DNA of 64,000 bases from CAVRCA01 sp965218045. GTDB taxonomy: Bacteria > Pseudomonadota > Alphaproteobacteria > Acetobacterales > Acetobacteraceae. The stretch covers positions 171,092-235,091 of the forward strand of contig CBDCJX010000017.1 of the NCBI GenBank assembly GCA_965218045.1, written 5' to 3'. Under the pieces are notes generated by a model, which searched no databases, had not been told where the DNA came from, and saw nothing but the letters and a program-made list of their open reading frames with translations. Below, in pieces: positions 1-10,087 of this stretch (positions within the stretch are counted from its first letter, which is position 1; the number at the start of each line of letters is the position of its first letter). The position numbers were made by a program, and so were the translations under genes.

Positions 1-36
1 CAGCTTCTCGATGATGGTGTCGATGGCGACTGGCAT
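1..36 (-). CDS. possible 5' end of an unidentified gene leaving the window
   Basis: Reading leftwards from an ATG at 36 gives MPVAIDTIIEKL before the window ends. There is no convincing ribosome binding site upstream, and twelve residues are too few to assign a family. It would be divergent from the yqeY-dnaG-rpoD block. The start of carA, often found beside yqeY in alphaproteobacteria, does not match this peptide. The 148 bases between this ATG and yqeY hold a weak CCCT/AGGG hairpin (145-160) followed by a run of eight T (163-170), and a TATAGT hexamer at 149-154 that could be a -10 box. Confidence 0.2.
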   Translation of the reverse strand, partial: MPVAIDTIIEKL

Positions 37-184
37 GACGTGTCTCTATGGGAATCCTTTTCCGGTCGCAAGCGGAAGCGCCTGAGCCGGAAATCCTGTC
101 CGGCGGCATGCCGCCTCTCCCACGGTGCTGCCCTCACGATACTGCCCTTATAGTAGAGGGTGTTTTTTTTCAGCGGGGCGGGTG

Positions 185-643
185 ATGGGTCTGCGCGACG
201 AGTTCGCCGAACAACTGAAAGCCTCGATGAAGGCCGGGACTCAGGCACGCACCTCCACCTTGCGGATGATCCTGGCCCGGGTGAAGGACATCGACATCGC
301 CGCCCGGCCCAAGGGCGTCGACCGGGTTGCTGATGACGAGGTGCTTGCGGCACTGCGCGGCATGGTGAAGACGTGCCGCGAGTCGATCGAGCTCTATCGC
401 CAGGGGCAGCGCCAGGATCTGGTGGACAAGGAGGCGGCGGAGATCGCCGTGATCGAGAGCTTCCTGCCGCGCCAGATGGACGATGCCGAGATCGACCAGG
501 CAGTCACCGCCGCCGTGGCCGAGACCGGGGCCTCGGGGATCAAGGACATGGGCCGGGTGATGGCGGCGCTGAAGGCGCGGCACGCGGCGGCGCTCGACAT
601 GGGCCGCGCCGGGCCGTTGGTGAAGGCGAAGCTGGGCGGCTGA
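185..643 (+). CDS. yqeY: GatB/YqeY domain-containing protein
   Basis: Small soluble protein of 152 aa, all of it a YqeY (GatB tail-like) domain. The family resembles the tRNA-binding tail of the GatB amidotransferase subunit, but the role of free-standing YqeY is not settled. The start at ATG 185 (MGLRDEFAEQLK) is chosen because the frame upstream of it encodes an unrelated low-quality stretch and the conserved family sequence begins at this Met. Typical features are the STLRMILARVKD segment near the N-terminus and the C-terminal helical part with GIKDMGRVMAALK. The stop overlaps the dnaG start by one base (TGATG), which indicates translational coupling. YqeY next to dnaG and rpoD is the usual alphaproteobacterial arrangement. 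Confidence 0.93.
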   Translation: MGLRDEFAEQLKASMKAGTQARTSTLRMILARVKDIDIAARPKGVDRVADDEVLAALRGMVKTCRESIELYRQGQRQDLVDKEAAEIAVIESFLPRQMDDAEIDQAVTAAVAETGASGIKDMGRVMAALKARHAAALDMGRAGPLVKAKLGG

Positions 644-2418
644 TGGCACTCCCGGCCGGTTTCCTCGACGAGTTGCGCGCCCGCACCCCGCTCGCCGGGC
701 TGGTCGGCCGGCGCGCCAAGCTGGTCCGGTCCGGCCGGCACTGGAAGGCGTGCTGCCCGTTCCACGGCGAGAAGACGCCCTCGTTCTATGTCTACGAGGA
801 CCACTTCCACTGTTTCGGCTGCGGCGCCCACGGCGATGCGATCAGCTTCGCGATGCAGAGCCAGGGCCTGAGCTTCCCCGACGCGGTGGAGCAGTTGGCC
901 GCCGAAGCGGGGCTCGACGTGCCGAGACCCTCGCCAGCCGCGGCGGAGGTGGAGCGGCGGCGCCAGGACGGCCACGCCGTGCTCGCCGCCGCCCAGAGCG
1001 ACTTCGCCCGCCGGCTGTTCCTGCCCGAGGGACGAACCGCGCTCGATTACCTGCGCGGCCGGGGGCTGTCGGAGGAGACGATCCGCCGCTTCGGCCTCGG
1101 CTGGTCCGGCGAGGGGCGGGGCGCCCTCGCGGACGCACTCGCCCGCCAAGGGATCAAGCCGGAGATGCTCGCCGAGGTCGGCCTGATGCGGCGGGTGGAG
1201 GAGCCAGGCCGCTATCACGACCTGTTCTTTAATCGGGTCATGTTCCCGATCCGCGATCGGCGCGGGCGGATCATCAGCTTCGGTGGCCGCACCCTCGGCA
1301 GCGCGCAGCCGAAATACGTCAACGGCCCGGAGACTGATCTGTTCGTCAAGCGGCGCACCTTGTACGCCGCCGACCTAGCCCGCGAGGCGGTGCGGGGCGG
1401 CGCGCTTGTACTCGTGGTCGAGGGCTACATGGACGTCGTCGCGCTGCATCAGGCCGGGTTCGCCGGCGCGGTGGCGCCGCTCGGCACCGCGCTCACCGAG
1501 GAGCAACTGGAAGAACTGTGGCGGCTCGCCCCCGCGCCCGTGCTGTGCTTCGACGGCGACGCGGCGGGCGGGCGGGCGGCGGCGCGGGCGGCTGAGCTGG
1601 CGCTGCCGCTGCTCTCGCCCGGTCGGACGCTCGGCATCGCCGCGTTGCCGGCGGGCGAGGATCCCGACACGCTGGTTCGCCGCCAGGGTGCCGCCGCCTT
1701 CGCCGACGCGCTCAAGCAGGCGCGGCCGCTCGACCAAGCGCTGTTCGACCTGCTCCGCCAGGGCTTCGACGGCAACTCGCCCGAGCAACGCGCCGCGTTC
1801 CGCGCCAAGCTCGAGGACGCGGCGCGGCGCATCCCGGACCGATCGCTGGCCAGCGAATACCGTCGCGCGTTGCTCGACCGCTTCTACGCGGGCCGGCGGA
1901 CGGCCCCGCCGCCCGCCCGCTCGGCACCCCGACCGACCCCGACCGACGCGACAACCGCCGACGAACGCGCCCGTATCCTCATCGCCATCCTGCTGCGCCA
2001 CCCCGCGCTGCTGCACGATGTCGGCGATGCCTGCTCCGAATTGGCGCTACCGGACTGGTTGGAACGGCTGCGGGACGCGGTTTTCCGCTGGGCCGATCAC
2101 GCCGATGTGCTTGACTCGTCAAAGTTGATGGACCACCTCAAATCCGGCGAGTTGACGAGCGCGGCCACTCAGGCGTTGTCCGCAGACCCGTTTCCGTTGC
2201 CCGCCTGCGCCGCGCCCGGCGCGATGCCGGCGGAGGCGGCAGCCGGCTGGTGGCATTTCCTTGGCTTGATGCATCGCAACCGGCTCGATGAAGAAGTCGC
2301 GGCGGCCCAACGTGCCTGCGATCGGACCATGAACGAGGCGACCCAGCGCCGCCTCATCGCACTTTGCTCCGCCCGCGATGCATTGCGGCGGTTGGAGCAG
2401 GAAGAGGTCGAAGCGTGA
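643..2418 (+). CDS. dnaG: DNA primase DnaG
   Basis: Primase that synthesises RNA primers at the replication fork with the DnaB helicase; 591 aa, a normal length. The N-terminal CHC2 zinc finger has C38-x2-H41 and C57-x2-C60 (ACCPFHGEKTPSF, CFGCGAHG). The catalytic core follows, with the TOPRIM motifs VVEGYMDVVALHQAG and the acidic FDGDAAG. The C-terminal region, after a Pro-rich linker (APPPARSAPRPTPTD), is the helical helicase-interaction domain. The start is ATG 643, which overlaps the YqeY stop; the longer upstream frame is only the out-of-frame shadow of yqeY. Downstream, the stop region carries a short hairpin before rpoD, so dnaG and rpoD probably share a transcript with possible attenuation between them. 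Confidence 0.97.
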   Translation: MALPAGFLDELRARTPLAGLVGRRAKLVRSGRHWKACCPFHGEKTPSFYVYEDHFHCFGCGAHGDAISFAMQSQGLSFPDAVEQLAAEAGLDVPRPSPAAAEVERRRQDGHAVLAAAQSDFARRLFLPEGRTALDYLRGRGLSEETIRRFGLGWSGEGRGALADALARQGIKPEMLAEVGLMRRVEEPGRYHDLFFNRVMFPIRDRRGRIISFGGRTLGSAQPKYVNGPETDLFVKRRTLYAADLAREAVRGGALVLVVEGYMDVVALHQAGFAGAVAPLGTALTEEQLEELWRLAPAPVLCFDGDAAGGRAAARAAELALPLLSPGRTLGIAALPAGEDPDTLVRRQGAAAFADALKQARPLDQALFDLLRQGFDGNSPEQRAAFRAKLEDAARRIPDRSLASEYRRALLDRFYAGRRTAPPPARSAPRPTPTDATTADERARILIAILLRHPALLHDVGDACSELALPDWLERLRDAVFRWADHADVLDSSKLMDHLKSGELTSAATQALSADPFPLPACAAPGAMPAEAAAGWWHFLGLMHRNRLDEEVAAAQRACDRTMNEATQRRLIALCSARDALRRLEQEEVEA

Positions 2419-2432
2419 CCCAGGCCATCATC

Positions 2433-2460
2433 CCCCGCGTCTTGCGGGGACCACATTTTT
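2433..2460 (+). terminator. hairpin plus T run between dnaG and rpoD (possible attenuator)
   Basis: A perfect 6-bp GC stem (CCCCGC 2433-2438, loop GTCTT, GCGGGG 2444-2449) is followed after six bases by TTTTT (2456-2460) and then by the rpoD ribosome binding site GGAG. The gap between stem and T run makes it weaker than a standard intrinsic terminator. It could lower rpoD readthrough or serve as an mRNA processing site in the macromolecular-synthesis operon. Confidence 0.4.
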
Positions 2461-2474
2461 GGAGCCCCTTGAGC

Positions 2475-4418
<1,944 letters not shown>

Positions 4419-4459
4419 TCACGGCATCACGCAGCGTGGCCGCGGTGGAATAGCGGCGG

Positions 4460-5017
4460 ATGGAACCTGTCGTACGCGTGGGCGTGACCGTGACGTTCTT
4501 GCGCATGGACGCACCCGCGACGGGAGCGGTGCGAGCTTGGCCGCGAGACGTCTCGCTGGTGCGGCTCGCGTCACCCAGCGTGACGTTCTACCGCTTCCTC
4601 TACGACACGGTCGGGGCGGATTACTGCTGGTGGCTGCGTCGCACCGTGCCGGATGCGGAACTCGCCGCCTTGCTTGGCGACAAGAGCGTGTCGATCCACG
4701 TGCTGTATCGCGGCGGCGAGCCGGTGGGATTCTTTGAGCTCGACGCACGCGGCGGTCCCGACATCAACCTCAGCTATTTCGGCTTGATGCCACACGCGGT
4801 CGGCACCGGGCTCGGCTTCGCCTTCCTGCGGCACGCGGTGGCCGAAGCATGGGCGCGTGGCCCGCGCGCGATGACGGTCAACACCTGCACCGCCGACCAC
4901 CCGCGCGCGCTGCCGACCTACATCCGCGCCGGGTTCCGCCCGGTTCGCGCGGTTCGCGAGATCTGGAACGTGCCGGTCAGGCTGGGCCTGTCCATTGCCG
5001 ACGCTCTGCGCGTATAG
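4460..5017 (+). CDS. GNAT-family N-acetyltransferase
   Basis: Probable acetyl-CoA-dependent N-acetyltransferase of 185 aa; the substrate is unknown. The GNAT fold is seen in the central beta strand (GEPVGFFELDAR), the strand-helix segment with the CoA pyrophosphate loop (HAVGTGLGFAFLRHAV, a version of R/Q-x2-G-x-G/A) and the C-terminal motif in which an Asn/Tyr-containing helix precedes the last strands (HPRALPTYIRAGFRPVR). It starts 41 bases after rpoD in the same direction. The sequence does not show which amine it acetylates. Confidence 0.75.
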   Translation: MEPVVRVGVTVTFLRMDAPATGAVRAWPRDVSLVRLASPSVTFYRFLYDTVGADYCWWLRRTVPDAELAALLGDKSVSIHVLYRGGEPVGFFELDARGGPDINLSYFGLMPHAVGTGLGFAFLRHAVAEAWARGPRAMTVNTCTADHPRALPTYIRAGFRPVRAVREIWNVPVRLGLSIADALRV

Positions 5018-5053
5018 AGGTGTACGCAGCGGACCAACGCGGGAAACGGCAGC

Positions 5054-6043
5054 ATGAGCTCGATCAATCTGCGGACCTTGGGCGTGCCGTCGAACCTGAG
5101 CTTCCTGGGCAGCGGGACGGAGGTTCTGTCACGATGGCTTGGCAACGATCGGTTCGCGCCGCCCGCGTCGTCGACCCCGCCCAGCGGTGGCGCGCCGTTC
5201 AGCACGATCTATGCGTTCGGCGACAGCCTATCGGATGCCGGGAACGTCTACGCGGCGACCTTGCACACCGTTCCGGCCGCACCCTACGTCAACGGGCATT
5301 TCAGCAACGGACCCACATGGGTGGAGGATCTGGCAACTCAGTTGGGCCTCCCTGTGCTGCGACCCAACCTGCGCGGCGGGACCGATTTCGCCTACGGCGG
5401 GGCCAAGACCGGCCCTGAAGTACTGCATTCGCAGAACCCGACCGACCTGCCATCACAATTCGTGCAGTTCGCCATAACCCATCCGGTCCCCCAGCCAAAC
5501 GCGCTCTATACCGTGTCGATCGGGTCGAACGATGTCTTCGACGCCATCTCGGCCTTCCCGACCAGTCCGGAGGTGGCGGCGGCGGACATCACCCAGGCGG
5601 TCGCCAACGAGATGTCGTTCATCGCAGCGCTCGCCGATGACGGGGCGCGCAACGTCCTGGTGTTGAACGTGCCTGACCTCGGCGACACGCCGGCGGCGAT
5701 CGCGAAAGGGCCGCAGGGCGTCCAGATCGCATCCGCATTGTCCGCGTCCTATGACGCGCAGCTCGACACATCGCTGAGCGCGCTCGCGGCCCAGGATCAA
5801 CTCAACCTGCATGTGGTGGACACCTACAGCCTGCTGAACCAAGGCATTGCCGATCCGGCGGCTTACGGCTTCACCAACGTGAGCCAGCCGGTCTGGACGG
5901 GCAACCTGCAAGGGAGCGGAACCCTCAACGCCGCCGGTTCCGCGCAAAACGGCTATCTGTTCTTCGACACCATCCACCCCACGGCGGCGGGGCACAAACT
6001 TCTCGCGACGGCTGCGCTAGCCGACCTCCGCTCGCCCGTGTGA
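5054..6043 (+). CDS. SGNH/GDSL-family hydrolase (lipase/esterase)
   Basis: Serine hydrolase of 329 aa in the autotransporter-lipase-like branch of the GDSL family, but with no beta-barrel. Block I carries the nucleophile (YAFGDSLSDAGN, Ser58), block II is NGHFSNGPTWVEDLA, block III is SIGSNDVF (oxyanion-hole Asn), and block V is DTIHPTAAGH with the catalytic Asp and His. The YGGAKTG stretch is typical of the family. The first 45 residues are Ser/Gly/Pro-rich and are not a clear signal peptide, so localisation is uncertain. It converges on the next gene with only seven bases between the stops. Confidence 0.85.
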   Translation: MSSINLRTLGVPSNLSFLGSGTEVLSRWLGNDRFAPPASSTPPSGGAPFSTIYAFGDSLSDAGNVYAATLHTVPAAPYVNGHFSNGPTWVEDLATQLGLPVLRPNLRGGTDFAYGGAKTGPEVLHSQNPTDLPSQFVQFAITHPVPQPNALYTVSIGSNDVFDAISAFPTSPEVAAADITQAVANEMSFIAALADDGARNVLVLNVPDLGDTPAAIAKGPQGVQIASALSASYDAQLDTSLSALAAQDQLNLHVVDTYSLLNQGIADPAAYGFTNVSQPVWTGNLQGSGTLNAAGSAQNGYLFFDTIHPTAAGHKLLATAALADLRSPV

Positions 6044-6050
6044 TCCTCCA

Positions 6051-7670
6051 TCACCCGCGGCCTGGCGCGATGAACGCCCAGGGCGCGGTCTCGCGGGAAA
6101 TGTCGGTCATCACCTCGATCAGCGCCGGCGCGTTGGCGGCGAGCGCCTGCGACAGTGCGGCGCGCAGGCCGTCCACATCGGTGACGCGCCAGGAGGGAAC
6201 GCCGAAGCTGCCGGCGTAAGCCTGGAAGTCCGGGTTGCGCAGCGCCGAGCCCGAGTCGCGGCCGTCGAACAATCGGTGCTGGTCGCGCAGCACGTTGCCA
6301 TAAGCCGAATTGTTGAACAGCACGGTCACCAGGTTGATGCCGTGCAACACGGCGGTGGCAAGCTCGGCGCCGCCGAACAGGAACCCGCCATCGCCGGTGA
6401 GCGCGACCACTGGGCGATCGGGATGCGCGACCTTGACGCCGAGCGCGGTCGGGAAGCCAGCGCCGAGCGTGCCGGAGAAGCCGGAAGTGATCAGCGTGCG
6501 CGGCGCATGGAACGGGAAACCGAACCATGACGCGTAGCCGACCTGCGTCATCTCGTCACACAGGATACCGTCCTCGGGCAGCATGTCGCGGATCGCGTTT
6601 AGGAACGACATCTGCGGCTGCACCGCCTGGATCGCTTCCTCCGCGTCCGACTTGGCGCGAGCGATCGCCTGAGCGCGGGTTGCATCGGCGCGCGGTGCCA
6701 CGGCGACGGCAAGCGCCCGCGCGGCGTCGGCGCTGTCGGCGAGCAAAGCGAAATCGACCTCGAGCCGTCGCATCTCGGCCGGGTCGATGTCGATCCGCGC
6801 CAGCTTGAGGCCGGGCGGCGGCTTGCCCCAGCGTTGGGTCGGCACTTCGAGGCGCGTGCCGAAGCCGACGATCAGATCGGTCTCCGGCCATAGCTTGTAG
6901 CCCGCGGCAATGGTCAGGCCGAGCGGATGCCGATCGTCGACGATGCCCCGCCCGTTGCGGAACGACACCACCGGCGCGCCGATCCGCTCGGCCAACGCGC
7001 GGATCTCGGACGCGGCGTGCAGCGCGCCGCCGCCGACCCAGAGCATCGGCGCCTTGGCCCCGTCGATCATGCGCGCGAGGGCGGCGATCCGCTCGGCGTC
7101 GATCGGCGGCGATGGGTGCAACGGCAACGGCTCCTGCGGCACGACCTCGGCGGTGGCGGCGAACTGGTCCCACGGCATCTCCAGCGCCACCGGTCCGCGC
7201 CGCCCCGACAGCATCGCCTGGAAGGCGCGCGCCACCAGGTCGGGCGCGGAGGCCGGGTGCTCGATGCGCTCGGCCCATTTCAGCAAGCTGCGCAACGTGG
7301 CGAGCTGGTCGGGCAGCTCGTGCAACTGGCCCCGAGCGCGACCGAGCATGGCACTCGGCACCTGGCCGGTCAGGCACAGCACGGGCGCGTTCACCCCCCA
7401 AGCGGTAGCCAGCGCCGCCGTAGTGTTGAGCACGCCGGGCCCGGGGACCACGGCATAGGCGGAGGGCCGCCCGGTCGCGCAGGCGTAACCGAGCGCCATA
7501 TACGCGGTGGTCTGCTCGTGGCGGGCATTGATCAACCGCAGCCGGTTGGCGTTGCGCGCGAACGCGTCGAACAAGCCGTAGACCTGCACGCCGGGCAGCC
7601 CGAACACGGTATCGATACCGTGTCGCAACAGCCCATCGACGATCGCCTCGCCGCCCGTCATTCGCGCCAT
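6051..7670 (-). CDS. TPP-dependent acetolactate synthase-type enzyme
   Basis: 539-aa TPP enzyme of the acetolactate synthase/benzoylformate decarboxylase superfamily. The N-terminal pyrimidine-binding domain contains the catalytic glutamate (NARHEQTTAYMALGYA) and the C-terminal diphosphate domain contains GDG...NN (LTGDGGFLFGGAEL, VTVLFNNSAYGN). The central transhydrogenase-like domain is between them. ATG 7670 is chosen because AGGAGG lies ten bases upstream and the conserved fold starts at MTGGEAIVDGLL; the open frame further upstream lies opposite the next gene. There is no adjacent ilvN-type regulatory subunit, which argues against a biosynthetic acetolactate synthase and for a decarboxylase or carboligase with unknown substrate. 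Confidence 0.85.
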   Translation of the reverse strand: MARMTGGEAIVDGLLRHGIDTVFGLPGVQVYGLFDAFARNANRLRLINARHEQTTAYMALGYACATGRPSAYAVVPGPGVLNTTAALATAWGVNAPVLCLTGQVPSAMLGRARGQLHELPDQLATLRSLLKWAERIEHPASAPDLVARAFQAMLSGRRGPVALEMPWDQFAATAEVVPQEPLPLHPSPPIDAERIAALARMIDGAKAPMLWVGGGALHAASEIRALAERIGAPVVSFRNGRGIVDDRHPLGLTIAAGYKLWPETDLIVGFGTRLEVPTQRWGKPPPGLKLARIDIDPAEMRRLEVDFALLADSADAARALAVAVAPRADATRAQAIARAKSDAEEAIQAVQPQMSFLNAIRDMLPEDGILCDEMTQVGYASWFGFPFHAPRTLITSGFSGTLGAGFPTALGVKVAHPDRPVVALTGDGGFLFGGAELATAVLHGINLVTVLFNNSAYGNVLRDQHRLFDGRDSGSALRNPDFQAYAGSFGVPSWRVTDVDGLRAALSQALAANAPALIEVMTDISRETAPWAFIAPGRG

Positions 7671-7823
7671 ACGGATCGTTCCTCCTGCTCGCACCGCAAC
7701 GGTGGCACGGTCGTCTGCCCGCACCAAACGGAAAGCGGCCGATCGGCGAGCCGTCGCAAGCGCTGCGTGGACCCGGTGCGAGAACCGGCTATGCTCCGGG
7801 ATCGTCGTTGAAGGGGGATCGCC

Positions 7824-8549
7824 ATGGCGCAAGACGTAGGGCGTGAGCTGGCGCCGACCGGCGTGCTGCGCGCGGCCATCAATTTGGGCAACTTCCTGCT
7901 GGTGACCGGGAAGACGCCCTCGGGCGATCCGGCCGGGGTTGCGCCGGACCTGGCGCGGGCGATCGCCGATCGGCTGGGCGTGCCGGTCAGCTACGTGCCG
8001 TTCGCCCGGCCCGGTGAGCTGGCGGACGCGGCCGACGCCGACAAATGGGATATCGGCCTGATCGGCGCCGAGCCGGCACGCGCCGAGAAGATTGCCTTCA
8101 CCGCCGCCTATGCCGAGATCGAGGCGACCTATCTGGTGCCGGCGGGCTCGCCGCTGCGCTCGATCGCGGATGTCGACCGGCCGGGCCAGCGGATCGCGGT
8201 GACCGCGCGCAGCGCCTACGACCTCTGGCTGGAACGCAACATCAAGCACGCCGAGCTGGTGCGCTCGGAAACGCTGGACGCCGCCACCGAGCAGTTCGTG
8301 CGCGACAAGCTGGACGCGCTCGCCGGCTTGAAGCCTCGCCTCCTGTCCGACGTCGAGAAACTGCCGGGTGCCCGCATCCTCGACGGGCGGTTCACCGCCG
8401 TGCAACAGGCCGTCGGCACCGCGCGCGGCAAGCAGCAAGGTGCCGCGTTCCTGCGGGACTTCGTCGAGGAGGCCAAGCGATCCGGGCTCGTGGCGCAACT
8501 GATAGAGCGTCACGCGGTGAAAGGCTTGTCCGTCGCACCGCCGGCCTGA
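7824..8549 (+). CDS. periplasmic-type solute-binding domain protein without signal peptide
   Basis: 241 aa with the fold of family 3 extracellular solute-binding proteins (amino-acid type): TGVLRAAINLGNFLLV at the N-terminus, PDLARAIADRLGVPVSYV, the hinge strand WDIGLIGAEPARAEKIAFT and the second lobe (GQRIAVTARSAYDLWL). The protein begins directly with the domain, and neither the ATG at 7824 nor upstream sequence supplies a hydrophobic leader. Transporter permease and ATPase genes are also absent nearby. It may be a cytoplasmic ligand-binding protein rather than an ABC receptor. It is divergent from the TPP gene at 6051-7670 with about 150 bases between them. Confidence 0.75.
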   Translation: MAQDVGRELAPTGVLRAAINLGNFLLVTGKTPSGDPAGVAPDLARAIADRLGVPVSYVPFARPGELADAADADKWDIGLIGAEPARAEKIAFTAAYAEIEATYLVPAGSPLRSIADVDRPGQRIAVTARSAYDLWLERNIKHAELVRSETLDAATEQFVRDKLDALAGLKPRLLSDVEKLPGARILDGRFTAVQQAVGTARGKQQGAAFLRDFVEEAKRSGLVAQLIERHAVKGLSVAPPA

Positions 8550-8625
8550 CAGGTCCGGGCTCCTTGCCGCCCTGCGGGGTTCGGGCTAGAAGCGCCGCTC
8601 CCCCGCAATCCCCGCGAGAGCCGAG

Positions 8626-9192
8626 ATGAAGCAGCAGGCGAACCTGATCCGGGCCGGCCAGGTCATCGAGCACGAAGGCCGTCGCTGGACCGTGCTGAAG
8701 CAGCAGATCATCAGCCCCGGCAAGGGCGGGGCGTTCATCCAGGTCGAGATGCGCGATCTCAAGAGCGGCAACAAGACCAACGAGCGTTGGCGCACCGCCG
8801 ACACCGTCGAACGCCTGATAACCGAGGAGAAGGAATACACCTTCTCCTATACCGAGGGCGATAACATGGTGCTGATGGACCCGGAATCCTTCGAGCAGAG
8901 CCATGTCCCCGTGGTTCTGCTCGGCGGGGCGGCACCGTTCCTGCAAGACAACATGCAGATCACCGTCGATCTGGTCGAGGGCGAGCCGGTGGCGGCCCAT
9001 CTGCCCGCTACCGTCGTGCTGGACATCGCCGAGGCCGACCCGGTGGTGAAGGGGCAGACAGCCTCCTCCTCCTACAAGCCGGCCCGGCTGTCCAACGGCG
9101 TGAAAACCTCGGTTCCGCCGTTCATCGAGACCGGCGAACGCATCGTGGTGCGCACGGAGGATGGCAGCTACGTGGAGCGCGCCAAGGGCTGA
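8626..9192 (+). CDS. efp: translation elongation factor P
   Basis: EF-P binds between the P and E sites of the ribosome and relieves stalling at polyproline stretches; 188 aa, normal length. The KOW-like domain I contains the modification loop (SPGKGGAF) with the conserved lysine at residue 33, the position that is beta-lysylated in bacteria with EpmA/EpmB. OB domains II and III follow, with the signature segment SYKPARLSNGVKTSVPPFIE near the C-terminus. No modification enzyme gene is seen in the window. The stop is close to the start of suhB, so the two are likely co-transcribed. Confidence 0.96.
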   Translation: MKQQANLIRAGQVIEHEGRRWTVLKQQIISPGKGGAFIQVEMRDLKSGNKTNERWRTADTVERLITEEKEYTFSYTEGDNMVLMDPESFEQSHVPVVLLGGAAPFLQDNMQITVDLVEGEPVAAHLPATVVLDIAEADPVVKGQTASSSYKPARLSNGVKTSVPPFIETGERIVVRTEDGSYVERAKG

Positions 9193-9196
9193 CGTT

Positions 9197-10036
9197 TTGG
9201 CCCTCCGCCTCTCCCCGCACATGACCGTGATGGCGAACGCGGCGCAGAAAGCATCGAAACGCCTGTTGCGCGACTTCAACGAAGTCGAGCAGCTGCAGGT
9301 CAGCGTCAAGGGGCCGGGCGATTTCGTCTCGCAAGCCGATCTGCGCGCCGAGCAGACCTTGAAGGAGGAGCTGACCAAGGCGCGACCGGGCTACGCCTTC
9401 CTGATGGAAGAATCCGGAGCCTCGGGCTCGGCGAACTGGGCTTGGCGCTGGGTGGTCGACCCGCTCGACGGCACCACCAACTTCCTGCACGGCATCCCGC
9501 AATGGGCGATCAGCATCGGGCTGGAGCGGCGGCTGCCCGACGGCGGCTCCGAGGCGGTTGCCGGCCTGATCTATGCCCCGGTGGTGGACGAACTGTTCTG
9601 GGCGGAGAAAGGCGCCGGCGCCTTTGTCAACGAACGGCGCCTGCGGGTTTCCGCCCGTCGCGAGATCAAGGACGCGGTGCTCGCGACCGGCATCCCGTTC
9701 GCCGTCGTCCCGGCGCCGCGCCGGCTCGCCTTCGCCCGCACGCTCGGCGCGCTGATGCCGCAGGTCGCCGGCATCCGCCGCTTCGGCGCGGCGGCGCTTG
9801 ACCTCGCCTGGGTCGCCGCCGGCCGTTACGATGGCTACTGGGAGCTCGGGGTCAAGCCGTGGGATATCGCGGCCGGGTTGCTGCTGGTGCGCGAGGCCGG
9901 CGGCTACGCCACCGATCCGGGCGGCGCCGATCCGCGCGACACCGGCGATGTGGTCGCCGCCAACCCGCATCTGCACGCGCGCCTCAGCGAGATCGTGCTC
10001 GACGGCAGGCAAATCGCCGAGGCGCATCGCGCATGA
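9197..10036 (+). CDS. suhB: inositol monophosphatase family protein (SuhB-like)
   Basis: Mg-dependent sugar phosphatase of the inositol-1-monophosphatase family, 279 aa. Metal-binding motifs are MEESG, VDPLDGTTNFLHGIP and the C-terminal KPWDIAAGLLLVREAGG. The start is uncertain. TTG 9197, five bases after efp, would give a protein beginning LALRLSPHMTVM, and alphaproteobacterial homologues usually have a similar Ser-x-x-Met-x-Val-Met segment after a few residues. ATG 9221 is the first ATG and gives 271 aa. The gene follows efp directly, a frequent alphaproteobacterial arrangement. Confidence 0.92.
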   Translation: MALRLSPHMTVMANAAQKASKRLLRDFNEVEQLQVSVKGPGDFVSQADLRAEQTLKEELTKARPGYAFLMEESGASGSANWAWRWVVDPLDGTTNFLHGIPQWAISIGLERRLPDGGSEAVAGLIYAPVVDELFWAEKGAGAFVNERRLRVSARREIKDAVLATGIPFAVVPAPRRLAFARTLGALMPQVAGIRRFGAAALDLAWVAAGRYDGYWELGVKPWDIAAGLLLVREAGGYATDPGGADPRDTGDVVAANPHLHARLSEIVLDGRQIAEAHRA

Positions 10037-10087
10037 CAAGACGTTTCGTTGAGCGCTCGACGCCGCTGGGCTAGGGTCGACCTCCCG

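Noticed and set aside
129..170. Intrinsic terminator upstream of yqeY
   Set aside because: The T8 run is preceded only by a 4-bp stem, and no plus-strand gene precedes it in the window; the sequence may instead be part of the promoter.
170..649. Long open frames on the opposite strand of yqeY, dnaG and many other genes
   Set aside because: High GC content keeps antisense frames open; they lack ribosome binding sites and show Arg/Ala/Gly-rich noise without family motifs.
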